From NCBI RefSeq assembly GCF_000006565.2, contig NC_031472.1:2040227-2104226 (forward strand): a DNA stretch of 64,000 bases, in the 5' to 3' direction. Numbering within the stretch: position 1 is the stretch's first letter; the number at the start of each line of letters is the position of its first letter. The notes below the pieces were generated by a model that was given only the letters and a program-made list of their open reading frames with translations, ran no database searches and was not told the DNA's origin. The translations under genes were made by a program, and so were the position numbers. Below, in pieces: positions 22,724 to 34,801 of this stretch. The stretch comes from Toxoplasma gondii ME49. Lineage: Eukaryota > Apicomplexa > Conoidasida > Eucoccidiorida > Sarcocystidae.

Positions 22724-25511
22724 GAGGCAGGTATGAGCGCCACAAGTCGGGGTGTACGTACAACGAGGCAGTTGATGCGTAAGCTGCTGAAGGTCGTCAG
22801 CTTGTCAATCCCTCCTGCCTGTAAGAACTGGAACAAATGAAGCAGCCATGGCAAAAAATTGTTATATCAGTTGTTACCTCACCGGCCTATCTTGCGCCGA
22901 AGCGTGTGCTTGACGAGAAAGCCACGCGGTCGGATGTTGTTTGTTCGTGCTCCAAGAGTTTTCCATGCTCCACTAGTATCATGTGCTCTGGTGCAGTCTG
23001 TGGAGACGCACTTGGTACCAAGGATTCACAGACACACTACGCTTGGCGACCGCTGAATTGTGACGCCCCCAGCCTGAGCAGTCTGACTCAGACAAGGTGG
23101 CCTTTCCGAAAGTGGATTGGCTTTTCCTACGGTGCTCCGTCCAATTCCACTCAGAGTGCTGCCGTTCGGATGCCATGACTTGAAGGCACTTCCGCATGTT
23201 TAGTTGCCGAAGGGGTGAAACAATTTACATGTCTATGCTTGGCACGTATTGTTGTAGTGGTTTCGAATTTTTGTGTTCCTGTTCTGTCGTAAAGAAATGC
23301 AGTCCAGCTCTCGTCAAAAAGCACTGCCCGTGAGCTACGTTTCGGAAATTTGCACCTTCTTTATTGATCACATGCATCAATTGTTTTCCATGTGCCCGGC
23401 GAAAATCCGCTAATTCTGTCGGCGTGACCCCAAACCTGAGAAAGTGGTGCGAGCATCTGCTCGGATGTGCTTTCTAAGTGCTGCAACTGTCTGACAGGCG
23501 GCTGCGCGCGTGTGCTCAGTTCAGAGCTATAATGGAAGCGAATTATATTTTATCAGCCTTGGTTGGGTTTTTGTAATCGAGTACAGTAATAAGGAACACA
23601 ACCGAAGAAATGTGTAGAAACGATGAGTTGCGTGTAAGCAACCCAAAAGTCGCTTATGCTGCCAGGACACTACAAAAGATGACGCACACCAAGCTGCTCA
23701 TGTAGGTATGCTATTAAGCTTTCACGCGGTCACTAAGCAAAGAAAGAAAAGCTGAGACGAGTGTCACCGGTGTCTTGGCCTGGCCTTAAGCTCACAACGA
23801 TATGGAAAAAACGGAGCGTCGTCGTGGCGCAGACGAAAGACGATTGGCATCATTCCTTCTTTTGCGTGGTTGCCTGACCACAGAGAGGCTCTAATTTGAT
23901 CTCATCTACCCTTATTTGTGCCATACAGGAACGAGCGCACTGTTCTCTGACCGGGGTGGGCCGATGAAAAGAACTCCGGGAGGGGAGCCAAAAGAGATCG
24001 ACGATCTAGAACAGTGTATCTTGAATCGAATGCCCTGCTGAATATGGGGGCGTCACCCCATGCAGTTTTCAGTTCCTGGCGTCATTTTAGGCTACAAACG
24101 TCCGCAAAACCTCGCGTTTCGAAGAGCGTATCAGTTTGCTCGGAAGCCTGCTTCGAATCATGCATCGTAACTGGAGTGTGCCCTGAGGAAGTAGTAGGAG
24201 GCAGCTCTCCCGTGCTAGTGAGGTGCTACATTCTTCCTCGTGTATCAGGTTGACACAGCAGCCCCGTAGGAAGTCCGATGCAAAATGGCCGTACGGCAGC
24301 GGCAGGTCAATTCGACGCGTGGCTGTTCGCGAGCTAGTTCCCATTGTACAACAAAGGAGGGTATTAGGCTCTGGTGGGTTAGTGCTTGGGGGTGTCCACA
24401 GCACTCGATGACTAGAATTTTGCAAAGCAGACGATTTCTGGCTAACTCGCCTTTCTGTTGTGTGCCTCTTCCGACGGGGGAAACTCTTCCACGACCCGTT
24501 CATACACCCACGGACTTGCAAACCACAGGACTGTTATCACGATGTTCACATACAGAGCCACAGTCGCGGCTGGTCGCGGTGTCTACGCAAACCTGTTTAG
24601 TCTGGAACGCGCCGTCTCTCCCTTTGCATACGGTCGCTTTCAGTCGTTAAGCGACCTCGTGTTTCTCAATAAAGTCCGTGTGGAGTTTCTTACCGAATGT
24701 CGTCCAGAACCATGTCAGACTGCGCGGCCTCCCCTAACTTGTTGGCGTATTACCACGCCAGCAGACCGGTTGTTCTCCCGTGTTAGGCCCGCCTTGCCTG
24801 TTTGTGGCGGGTGCACAGATTCGGCACGTTTAGAAATTTCGTGAAGGCGCCTCCAGCGGGACGGTGTCCCGTGTCGCTTTTGAAAACATGACACTCTGGC
24901 ACAATGCCCTAGCGACGGTCGTCCTTAGTGCGGTCAGGACTTCGATGCGTGCCGTTTTCCGCTTCTTTTCGAAACTCTCTGGAGTTTTGTCTCCGCGGCC
25001 GGAGGCACATTCCATTTCACAGACAAACCAGCGCAGTCGGGGGACCAGCGAGTCTCGCAACCCGCATAGTCGTCCCGACAGTTCTGCGTGGCGGGCGGGC
25101 CCCGCAGGTTTCCGATGCAGAATAGCGAGTGACGGAAAGAGTGCTATTCAAGGGTTTTTTAGGGTCTTATTTTGAACTCCGCATACTCCCTGTCCCTTTC
25201 GGTTGACCGGAAGTGTCAGAAAACGGATCTGGGACAGGTACCACTTCTGTTGCGCAAACCCCGGCGCCGGTGCACGGCGTTTCGGGACGGTGAAAATACG
25301 ACAACACCGATCGAGGAGTCTGACAGATTCGCTATGGCTGTGAAAGTTCGTGAAGTGGACTTCTTTTCCCGCATGTGAGAACCACTATGTGACGACTGGA
25401 AAGCTCAATTCTCAGTGGGAGAATGCTGCTGTTCGAGGCCCTGTCTGCAGGTGTCGGTGCAAACAATCAGTTCCCTCGGCCGTTTCCTCCGAGGAAGTGA
25501 GCGTTCACGCC
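22724..25511. other. Intergenic region
   Basis: About 2.8 kb between two plus-strand genes: 3' untranslated region of the membrane-protein gene and promoter and leader of the coiled-coil gene. Base composition is even. I see no credible exon, RNA gene or repeat. Short open frames here lack splice signals and compositional bias. Confidence 0.45.
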
Positions 25512-28295
25512 ATGGAGACCGCCTCTACGTTTCGAAGCCGGCAATGCGGGCTGGTGAGCAAGGGTGTGGCTTGGAGAGCCGTGAGCCTCACCCTGAGGCC
25601 ACTCATTCTCATTTTCTCCCTGTCCGCCCCTCTGCTTGTCGTTCGGATCCCTGCGGTGTCGACCCCGCCTTCTTTCCTGACTGCCAGTCTGCCTTTTGCT
25701 GCACCTGCAGAGGCGATGGTTGCCGACGTTCTTCGACGTGCCAAAGATGCTGTCGGGCATCGTTGGCGCAACGGTTCGCGTCTGATTGCAGACCAGTTTG
25801 GCGTGTCTCACTCGTATTTGAAGTTCATTCTGCCGCAGTACGACCCTGCGGCCTTCGAGCAGTACAAAGTCCTGGCTAGCCAGTACGCAGAGCTGACCCA
25901 GGAGGTCCGCGACGCGGCGGGGACAAAGGATTTCGAGGAAATCAGCAGTCGGAACGCGCGCGAGCAAGAGTCGCTTCTTGAGGAGGTCGACAGACTCCTC
26001 GAGCACGCGCTCGGTCCCAGTCTCCGCCCTCGTCTGGTGCGGAACAGATCGTCGCGGCGAGTGTCCCGTAGCTCGAAGAACCGCGAGTCTCCAGGCGCCT
26101 TCTCTTCTGCCCGTGGGCACCACGAAACCCGTCCCGACAGATCCAGGGGTTTCTCCTGGACCGACGAACGCGCGCACACTGCGCGCCACGGGGAAAAGGA
26201 CCTTTCTCGCGAAGGCGAAACGCCCTTCCCAGACAGAGAGACGCTTGGCGCTAACCTGACTGTCGCGCAGCGGCATGAATGGGCCAGTCTGCACCAGCGG
26301 CTGAACATCCTGTCGCACCAACAGCGTCTGCTGGCGAGCGCGCCAGAAGCCGCGCTCCTCGAAGCCACGAAGCAGGACCTGATGCAGCGACTCTTTCAAC
26401 TCGACGCAAGCATTCGACGCCAGAGACTCCAGGCTCAAACCGGCTTCAGCCGCGCGGAGTCGGTCAACCAGGTCATGGAGGAAATGCGCCGACGCGGGCA
26501 GCACGTGGCGGCAAGAATGGCTGAGGCAGAAATGGTCGTCGAGGAGTCTGAGAAGGCGCTGGGCGTGGTCCAGACTCTCCTCAGTCAGCTTCAGGCTGTT
26601 CCCGGTAGAGCCGCGCAAGCTCGCGAGGGGATTCGCGCCAAGCGAGAAGAACTCGAACAGGCTGCAGCCGCGGCAACGCATGCATGCGTGTTCGATGCCT
26701 TCGTGCTCTCTGGAGGCCTCGACGCAGAAGTCCACAACGTCGCGGTCTCTACGCGGTCTCAGGGGGCGGAAATTCTCGGGCGGTTCCGGACAGCTTTGAG
26801 CAAATTCGCTGCCGGCATTCGAAATCTGGAGGCTCTCATGCGCGAGGCAGGCGTGTTCCAGGAACCAGCTCTTCAAAGACGAATCGAGGCGTACGTACAA
26901 CGCATGCATGCCTTGAATCTTCAAGGTGCCCAGGTAAGGACGGTCCCAGACGCTCGCTGTTGCAGCCAGAGAAAGCTCCCCACGAGTTGCAAACCCCCAG
27001 CGTGTAGACTCGTACAACGACGCGACCCTGCCTGCCATAAGCAACCGGTTTCAAGACAAAAGTCATAGCTAGTCTGTGTTTTGTGAGGAGACACTGCTTG
27101 GGAAATGCAATCACACGCGTGCTTTTCCTCGACAATTTTAGGACGCAGGAAATACTGTCTTTTTGGAGACGCGCAAACACGGGCTGGAAATGCACGCAGG
27201 AAAAGGACTGGCGAAACAAATTCAACAGGGAAACCAAGCACCTGTACCGACAGTGTGGGTCAGGCGGGGCGCGATGTATGAGCAGACGAAGTGGAATGAA
27301 ATATCGGGCGATTTGTGACCGGGCTGTGAGGTGTGTTGCACTTCGTATTGTAGCGGCCAACTGGACACTGGCCTTCGTCACAGGAGGATCTACAGGCGGA
27401 TAGACAGTGAGTGCGTATTGGGGATCGTGGATGTGTTAGCAAACCTGCGCGAGGTGCGTTACCAGAATCAGAAGTGCATGCGAATTGTTTGGGCGTGTCT
27501 CTTCAGATCCATGCTGCTGCGGAACCAATTGTGAGGGTGATGGAGACGGAGCAACTGCAGGTGGAAACGGAGGCGGCTAAGCTTCAGCAGGTTGTGGGAT
27601 CAGTATCTGAGTCTTGTGTGGCTTTCCTCAAGAAGGAAGAAACTCGTTTGCAGGTCGTTTCTTCAAAGGTAATGGATCGTGTGTCTCCAGTGCTGGCGTC
27701 TCTTCAAAGCATCCTCGAACGCGCCGTTGCGCTGGGCCAGAAGCAAGACAAGAAATTACAGTCTTCTCAGCAATACCCCAACTCGAGCGCAAGCAGCAGC
27801 GCTAACACGCCTAGCACCCCGGGGCCGCCAGCGTCGAGTGGGGAGACCGACGAGGCGGATGTCGACTTCCAGGCAAAAGCTCTTCAGAAGGAGTTGGAGC
27901 CGATTGTGGCCGATGTGAGCCATCTGACAGAAGAAGTGCGAAACGCCGAGCGCCAGATTTCGACTCTGACGTCAGCGGCTGTCGCCCTTTCCTCCTCACC
28001 TGAGGCGACAGCAGTCGCCGCGAGCATAGCGGGAGTCAAGGGCAGGCTTACCAAAGCGGAGCAGTCTCTGGTCGCTGCTTTGAGTCAAACGCAGGCTCAG
28101 GTTTCGGTGGCGGTCTCCAAGGCACGCCGACACCGCCAGGATGATGCATTCCGAGGCGCGTATCTTCAGATCGTCCCTTGGCCTGGCGTCGCTACTGGCC
28201 TTGCTTCAACCCCTTTGAAAGAGGGGGGCTTGCGGTCGCAAGGGAATGTGGATTCAGTTCCACGTCAGTCTTCTGCGAGGCCGGGGTACCACTAG
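25512..28295 (+). CDS. Secreted coiled-coil protein, two exons
   Basis: Exons 25512-26933 (474 codons, ends CAG|GTAAGG) and 27507-28295 (262 codons plus stop, preceded by TCTCTTCAG) join in phase 0 across a 573-bp intron, giving 736 residues. The ATG at 25512 (CGCCATGG) is the only ATG in that frame before the hydrophobic stretch. Residues about 25-50 (LTLRPLILIFSLSAPLLVV, then small residues) look like a recessed signal peptide, typical of coccidian secreted proteins. A basic, Ser/Arg-rich linker (about 170-255) separates two long helical regions. From about 255 to the end the sequence is heptad-rich in Leu, Ala, Gln and Glu (QRLNILSHQQRLL, VVEESEKALGVVQTLLSQL, LQKELEPIVADVSHLTEEV), predicting long coiled coils, interrupted by a Ser/Pro-rich hinge near 565-590. 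It may be a secretory-organelle or vacuolar scaffold; the exact destination cannot be told from sequence. Confidence 0.8.
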
Positions 28296-31200
28296 GGGAG
28301 AGACTTTCGAACATATAGAGGCGGGTACAGAGAAGTTACCGCATCCTCCGTACAAAGCCGGCACTAACAACATAGAAACCTCGCTCTGAGTAGGTTCAGC
28401 ACTTCGCATTCGTCGCAATTGGTCTCCCATTCGGCGATCCCGTTGAGGGAGAAGGAACATTGTGTACTCAGAACAATGTGGAAAACGATCGACTCTTCTT
28501 GCGATGAAACCCCCGCGCACACGCTTGAGATGAACACTGTCACGCAGACGGCGGAAGCTGAGACGGGGATAGGGGATACGAGAAAGTGCGCAGCACTGTA
28601 CGTGACATGCATTTTTTTTGAACTGCTCATGTGACTTTGTGGCGTTCACGCCTGTGTGATAAGTGTGATCGACCCCGTTAACGGAGAGCAAATTTCCGGG
28701 CTCCGCACAGGATATCCAGGGGGTTCACAAGTGATATCCAGTGTTCGATGGCATTTGACCGGGAAAGGGGTCCAGTGTTGGGGGGAATGTTAGTTGTTGG
28801 GAAGTAACGTGTGGAACTTTGTGGCGCAAGGGCACGTCTGAGGAATGCAAGTAAAGGAGAGCTGCCAAACATTGAGCAGCAGGAAACAAATCAATAGTGA
28901 AATCAGCCTCGCGGACGTGTTCTGGCACTACTGCATTTGCTTTTCCAGGGATAAGAAGGGACAGCGGACACAGTCTAGGGCACCTGATTCACAAAATCAC
29001 CAGCAAGTCCGCGACGGTGTGCGTCATTTGTCAGTCTAAATGTAGATGCTGCGAGCGGAAGACCCAATAGTTCAGTGGGGAGACTAAATTTTGAAGAATA
29101 CAGAGAAACGTGCCGTGCGACGTGTCTTACTTTGCTATTTTAGTCTGGTAAACTCATGGACACCTCAATGTTTCTTGTTCACGCGACTGAGTATCTCCTC
29201 GAGTCTTCCACCATGAAGTGTACGCATTTACAAACATTCAAGTTCAGAGAAGAAACTCCATGCAGCAAGGGGGCTGATGCGAAACACCCCGAAAAAGACA
29301 ACTGAAGATGACAAGGGACAGACGCGTGAATGAATTTATCCTTTCGAAGAAACAACATCCCATGAAATCAGCCAACTAGGCCACCAACAACGTAGCTGCT
29401 GCCCGAGAAGAGGTTGGGTAGCCATCCTTAACTCACACACTGTGAACGCAAAACTGTGACAAATCCGTTTGACTGTATCTGGCCTACAGCTTCGGCATCT
29501 GGTGCCGGTGACTGAGAGGCAGCCTGTGTCCAGTTCCGAGAAAATGGGCAAGTCTGAATGTCTCGCCTATCACCCACAGTCAAATGGTGTCCGTTCCGAC
29601 TGCCGTTTGAGACGGACTTTACCTATTTGAATACGCGGCCTGTTGAATCGTCCGACATTCATGAAAAATGCAACAACATGCTTTACATTCGCTTTCGGCA
29701 CTTGCGGTGAGACACAATGTTTCTGACGTTCTGTTTCTATTTGCGGCCCACCCCTTCATGAGATCGCTGAGGGTTTCTGGTTCTGCGAGACAGAGTTCCC
29801 GTTTCTAATCCAGGAGGTGCGACAGTGGCGAACAGGAGCACAGTTGCCTAGAAACAGAAGACATTTTGCAAGTTGTCCTGAGATATGGAAGGGCGAGAGT
29901 CGAGCAGGTCCTTACATATCAGCGCCTGAGGACGTCACGTGCCAACGCACCCTGCAATATGAACGATTGACTTTCTTCCCGGATTAAAGCTACACTACAA
30001 ACTTCTGGATGCTTGCCGGGTGACAAAGGGACTGCCAAGGGGGCTTGAAAGTGTGACGAGCAGGTCTCAGCACGACAAAAAGCTGTTCTGCGTGTCAGGT
30101 TCTATACTACCGTGAACGCGAATCTCCAGGGTAGCACAACATACTGGCGACGACGTCAGAGGTGTTGGCTCTCCACAAGAGAACCTGAACACGTCTGTGC
30201 TTGGTGCTTGGTCCGCTTTCCCCTGGACCGTAGGCAAGAAATTTATTGCTGAAGCGATTTAAACATGACAAAAACGTAGTCCGTGTCAGAGCAAACCGGA
30301 CGTGTTACCGGCACGCGATGCATCACAAGCATCTCACCCCCTAGTGTTTTGCGAAGCCCGGAGAGGCTGGCCGTAGCTACTGCAGATATTGCAACTTCTG
30401 TCTCTGTCTTTACTGCTTTCGAGGTGGTTCTCTGTCTAAACTCTTTTTCAACTCTATCTATGCGCGTAGCCACACTCAGCCGTGCTTGTCTGATAACAGA
30501 TCTTGACACAGACACACACAAACACACCCGTGGGTGCGTGCCGTATTCGAGGATTCTCCACCTAATTCGTCTATGCTGTAGCTTTCTGATGCAGCAGTAG
30601 TCTTGCTGAAAGCCTCTGGTCTTAATTGCGCGAGAGAAAATTCGCCGTCTCTGTTGAGAGTTGCAACGCTTTTCGCCGTCGATGCTCCCTATCAGCTTTC
30701 CATGGAAGCCAGACTGAAAGGCGGACTAGCGAGAGTTCGAAAACGATGGCAGCCTTCCCCCACCAGAGGCCCGAGATACCGCTGGCGAAGAATGCCTTGT
30801 TTTCCATTTCACTGTGTGAAAATGCCAGTAACGATAAGAAACCGCAACTGTCTGCAGAGGATACCCGATTGCTCGCTGCAGCCCCCGGTTAGTTCATCGC
30901 GTGTCTTCGCTAAACGCTTGCTGGCAGTCCAAGAACCTTTACGTTTTTAGGTTCGTGTTCGTGAGTGATACCTAATGTGCACGGCACGTGTTAATTTGCT
31001 CAATGTGGTTTTTTCTGTCCACGTTGCATTCCCCTTTGGATTTAACGCCACGCAGAACTCTCTGGGAGGCATCCCCTCCACGCTCAACTCATCTCCCGAC
31101 ATGTCTGCAATTTTGCGTGGAGGGTGGGCAATTGATGTGTTTTTAGTTGGTTCTCAATTCTTCGAATACTGTTGTAGGCACTCTTTTAGCTTTTTTTCAC

Positions 31201-31912
31201 CGAGGGATTATTGCAAAATAACCGGGAGTCTCACGTCGTTGCGGTTCCAGCGTGTCTCGAGGTTCCTATAGTTCAGCAGCCTCAATTCATACTTCATTGG
31301 ACTTTTTTTGGCAAGCGTCAATTACCTGCTCAAATTATCAAAGATTCTTTTCAATACCAATGTTTTTATTTGACGTTTTTCCTTTTCTTTTCCTCAAGAC
31401 CGTCTTTCCGTGTTCGTTGCCTTTCTTTGGTCATATACTCGGCCGCTATGCGCGTCATCGAGCTCAGTTGTGTCTTCTATTTCCACACCTCTTTTTCGCC
31501 TCTTTCTGCTGCTATTCTTTCCCTTCCTGCATCTTCACTTTGAACTATCCCGCTGCTGACAAACATCGTCGACGAGACGCTTTGCGTGTAGAATCTAACT
31601 TTACCACCCTTTAGAGTCACGAGACACACTTCCCGGGTATCCCCTTCGACTTTCTGCTCTCGCCTGTGGTCTTTGTTTACCAGATCCAGGGTCTATTGTG
31701 CTTTTCACGATCATGCTGTTGAGCGCCTCCGCATCTCGGTGAACAGACAACCCAACTCGGATTCCAAACTGGAGTTTGGTTCGTTCTGCGCCTTTCGATG
31801 TGACAGCAAGGACGAACGTTCTGACACAACCGCGCCTTCGACCTGGATTCTGATAACCCAGGCACACTTCATTAGGGGCTCCTGTATTTTCGTCACACTT
31901 TCCGGGAGCAAA
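28296..31912. other. Intergenic region
   Basis: About 3.6 kb between plus-strand genes. No exon with good splice sites or protein-like composition. The region is moderately AT-rich from 28600 to 30300, then pyrimidine-rich from 31350 to 31560, which would fit a promoter or leader for the next gene. A short minus-strand frame at 30243-30527 has protein-like composition but no start or splice support. Confidence 0.45.
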
Positions 31913-33337
31913 ATGATGTCTCTTCACGGAAAGTTTCCCCGGCCCCATCGGAGATTTGCGTTTGAGGGAGTCCACCAAATGGACACGCCGGCGGAGTTTT
32001 CAGATCCGATAAGTCAAAGCGAAACTGACCACAACGGGCAGATGCCCTTTTTTGAGTCATCGACAGTCGATTCGGGAAGGCCACTAAGTGGAACATCTGA
32101 CCAGTTTAGGGCCGCCAACACCCCCTCATCTGGCGGCCATTCCGCCCGGCGGCTTGGCTCTCACGACTCGGCAAAAACGCCTTCTCAAGACAGTCTGTTG
32201 GCCCTTCTTCGGTCCCTCGGTTCCGATGAAAAGAAGGCCGATTTTGGAGCTCCGCACTCTGCGAAGAATGCCCCCATTCCCGATGCATCTGTGCCTAAAC
32301 AGACCTCGTCGAAGACTGTTTTTCCAGCGGCGTCCGTGCAGAACCCCACTTCGAAAGTCGCTTCCTTGTCTTCCCGTCTTGCAGTCTCTACAGGCAGGGT
32401 ACCCTCGAAAATATCGTCCTTGTCTTCGCTGCCGAAGGCTTCGAAACGGACGGAAAACCCTGGATCGAAAGCCTGGTCGCCGCCTTCCCTCCCTGGAGCC
32501 GCTGTCGAACGGTTAGGCTCTAATGTCACACCGATGACAGGCAGAAAGGCAAGTCTGCAATGTCGGAAAGACTCCTCGGAATCTCTGTGGCCCGCTGCCC
32601 GGCTTCCCCCAACCAGGCCTGGAGGTGAATCCGGTGGTCCGATCGAAAAAGTGAAAGCGAAAGAGAAGGGAAAGCTCTCCAGTGATTCACAGACGCGTTT
32701 GCCGCTGGGAGACAGCATGGACGACGACGAAGGTGCCCGCCGTGGGTCTGAACTCACATCGCCAAACGCCCGACCGACTCTCCTGCATGGGCGTTCGAAT
32801 CTCCATCCTCTAGAAAGTTCTTTTACGGTCTTCGATGCCACTTCGGTCCCAGAAGACGAAAGGTGTGCGGACACGGTGTCTTCGACGGCGGCACCGGGAG
32901 CTCTTAGTGCAGGGTGCTGGACTGCACACAAGCAGGAGGAACGGAGTCGGGAAGAAAGAATTTTTCCCCTCCTGACGCTTCCTATACAGACTGTTTCTCT
33001 TTCCGACATCCAGGACACTTACAAGGCCTTCTCTAAACGTACAGATCCCTCCACTCAGGGGAGTACCCAGGGGCGCGCTCTGCCCTGGGTGCTCGCCGCC
33101 GCCGCCGAAGCACAGCGAGACAGAGAAGCGGAACTGGAGAACCTTTCTCGAGCTAAATTTCCTCTTGTCTCTGACGTATTCTCCCCGGAGGACAAAGCTG
33201 CTTATCTAGGTCAGAACTGTCAACACATAAATGACGTTTCTACCAGTGGCTTCTCGCTTTCTGTGCGCACGGTTATCGGGAAGAAGGGCCACAAGATACA
33301 GAGGGAAGCCTTGGACGGGGGGACGGAGGTCTTGTAA
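31913..33337 (+). CDS. Disordered Ser/Pro-rich hypothetical protein
   Basis: A single exon of 474 codons. Start chosen at ATG 31913, in GCAAAATGATG, which matches the coccidian start consensus; the frame is open upstream but has no other ATG in good context. The first 340 residues are Ser/Pro/Lys-rich and repetitive in style, with recurring SK(V/I)(A/S)SLSS-like pieces (about residues 140-185), suggesting a flexible, probably phosphorylated region. The last 110 residues are more ordered: a helix-rich segment LPWVLAAAAEAQRDREAEL and a following FPLVSDVFSPEDKAAYLG that resembles a short conserved helix pair. No family recognised, no signal peptide or membrane segment, so probably cytosolic or nuclear. 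The stop codon overlaps a GTAAAT that could be a splice donor, so a further exon is possible. Confidence 0.65.
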   Translation: MMSLHGKFPRPHRRFAFEGVHQMDTPAEFSDPISQSETDHNGQMPFFESSTVDSGRPLSGTSDQFRAANTPSSGGHSARRLGSHDSAKTPSQDSLLALLRSLGSDEKKADFGAPHSAKNAPIPDASVPKQTSSKTVFPAASVQNPTSKVASLSSRLAVSTGRVPSKISSLSSLPKASKRTENPGSKAWSPPSLPGAAVERLGSNVTPMTGRKASLQCRKDSSESLWPAARLPPTRPGGESGGPIEKVKAKEKGKLSSDSQTRLPLGDSMDDDEGARRGSELTSPNARPTLLHGRSNLHPLESSFTVFDATSVPEDERCADTVSSTAAPGALSAGCWTAHKQEERSREERIFPLLTLPIQTVSLSDIQDTYKAFSKRTDPSTQGSTQGRALPWVLAAAAEAQRDREAELENLSRAKFPLVSDVFSPEDKAAYLGQNCQHINDVSTSGFSLSVRTVIGKKGHKIQREALDGGTEVL

Positions 33338-34801
33338 ATAATTATACTCTCTCTCTCGTCAACTGCGTGATCGGGGACAGATATACATATGTGTAGTGGG
33401 GAGACTCTGTGCTCATATTCCCCCTATTCAGTGCTGAACGAAAGGTCTAGGGTGTTAGAGGTTGCCCACCGGCCCGCTTAACACCCTTTGCCGGTAGTAA
33501 GGCTTCCAACACTCGCTCGCCTGGCTGGGAGACATGTAAACACGTCGTGACTGTTTTTGAAAATATATATATATATATATGCAGAAGCATGCATCACTGT
33601 GTTAATATGAGTATACATTCACACACATAAATGCATCGCTGTCTATATATGGAAAAAACGTTTATATGCACGTATCAGATTCGCCGATTTTTTGGATATG
33701 TCCTCACGCTGATGTCATAAAGAGTAGCTTTTCGACTTTTGCTGTTATCCTTGCAGGCATGTTGAACGCATACGGGAACCCCGGTGGTCGTAGTCGTGTC
33801 CTGTAAGGCTTCGGAAACGGTCTAAGTGCAATGAAGTGGACGACTTCTCCCGCTGTTGTGCCACAGTGAAGAATCAGAAGACAGTTTCTTCACGAGTGGT
33901 CTCGTTGCCTCACCCCCTGCATACACAGCTGAGAGAATCCCGGCTGTCCACATCTGAAGTACACGCGTACTTGTTAGACAACTAAAAGTGTTGAAATTCG
34001 GTATCCTACGACTGTAGAGTTACTCCACATTGGCGCCAGTCAGATACCCGCTGAGGCTCGACCCCCGGTTACGCCTTAAAAAGTGGAAGTTTTCGATTTC
34101 GACGAACTACGTTTTTCTGGGGAGTGTATACTTCGCTATGGACACACAAGTGGTGCATATGCGTGAATATTTTCAAGCTTCTGTCGACCCTAGAAACGAT
34201 TTCTTCGGAATCTGTGGGTCGTCGTCAAAGCGTTGTCGTCATCGGGTCTGCTCGTTTCGTGGCATCATTCTCTCGACAAGTCTGAGAAGGAAGTGCTATG
34301 CCTCCACACTTGGTTTTCGCAGTTCGTGAGAAACTTCAAGAGTACGAGCAGTGAACACATGAACTCTTCGAACATAACTGCATACTCCTGAACGTAACGG
34401 TACGAGTTGTAAACAAAGGACTCGCTTGTTTAATCTGAAGGGTCAACAGCGCCTCCAACCTCCAGGCAGATCTCGTCGCGCGCACCCTTTTTCGCATGCT
34501 TCCAGACTCACAGCTCCATCCTCCACCCTCTTTGTCCCTCCCCTACACGAGGCAAGTCACCTGTTTTCCGGGAAGGACAGAGGAGATTCTGGGTGGCTTC
34601 CGTTTTGGGTTATTTTTTCTCGATGTCTCCAAGCCCGCATGTCGTCTAAGTTTCGGCTGTGTTTGACTTTTTCCTTTGCGTTTTCTTTCTGTCGAGCTCT
34701 TCTCTGTTGACTTTTTGGGGTCGGTGTCGACGTCAGTTTCCTTCGAGCCTTTTCTACGCTACTTGGGCGTCTCTCTCTCGTTTTAGTACGTCTCCTTTGT
34801 C
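33338..34801. other. Intergenic region with microsatellite and a candidate short exon
   Basis: About 1.5 kb. A (TA)n run lies at 33562-33580. At 33757-33802 a 46-bp stretch is bounded by TTATCCTTGCAG and GTAAGG, splice-like on both sides, and is open in only one frame; its phases fit neither neighbour directly. From 34490 to 34800 the DNA is pyrimidine-rich and precedes a candidate start codon at 34802. Confidence 0.45.
33562..33580. repeat. (TA)n microsatellite
   Basis: About 19 bases of pure TA repeat in the gap upstream of the filamin-repeat gene. Confidence 0.85.

Noticed and set aside
25467..27044. A 525-codon open frame on the minus strand
   Set aside because: It lies opposite exon 1 of the coiled-coil gene. 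The plus-strand frame has the signal peptide, heptads and phase-correct intron; the minus frame is a by-product of GC-rich codon use.
34640..34710. Short ATG frame resembling a signal peptide upstream of the filamin-repeat gene
   Set aside because: It ends at a stop with no donor before it, and the hydrophobic look comes from a pyrimidine-rich tract.
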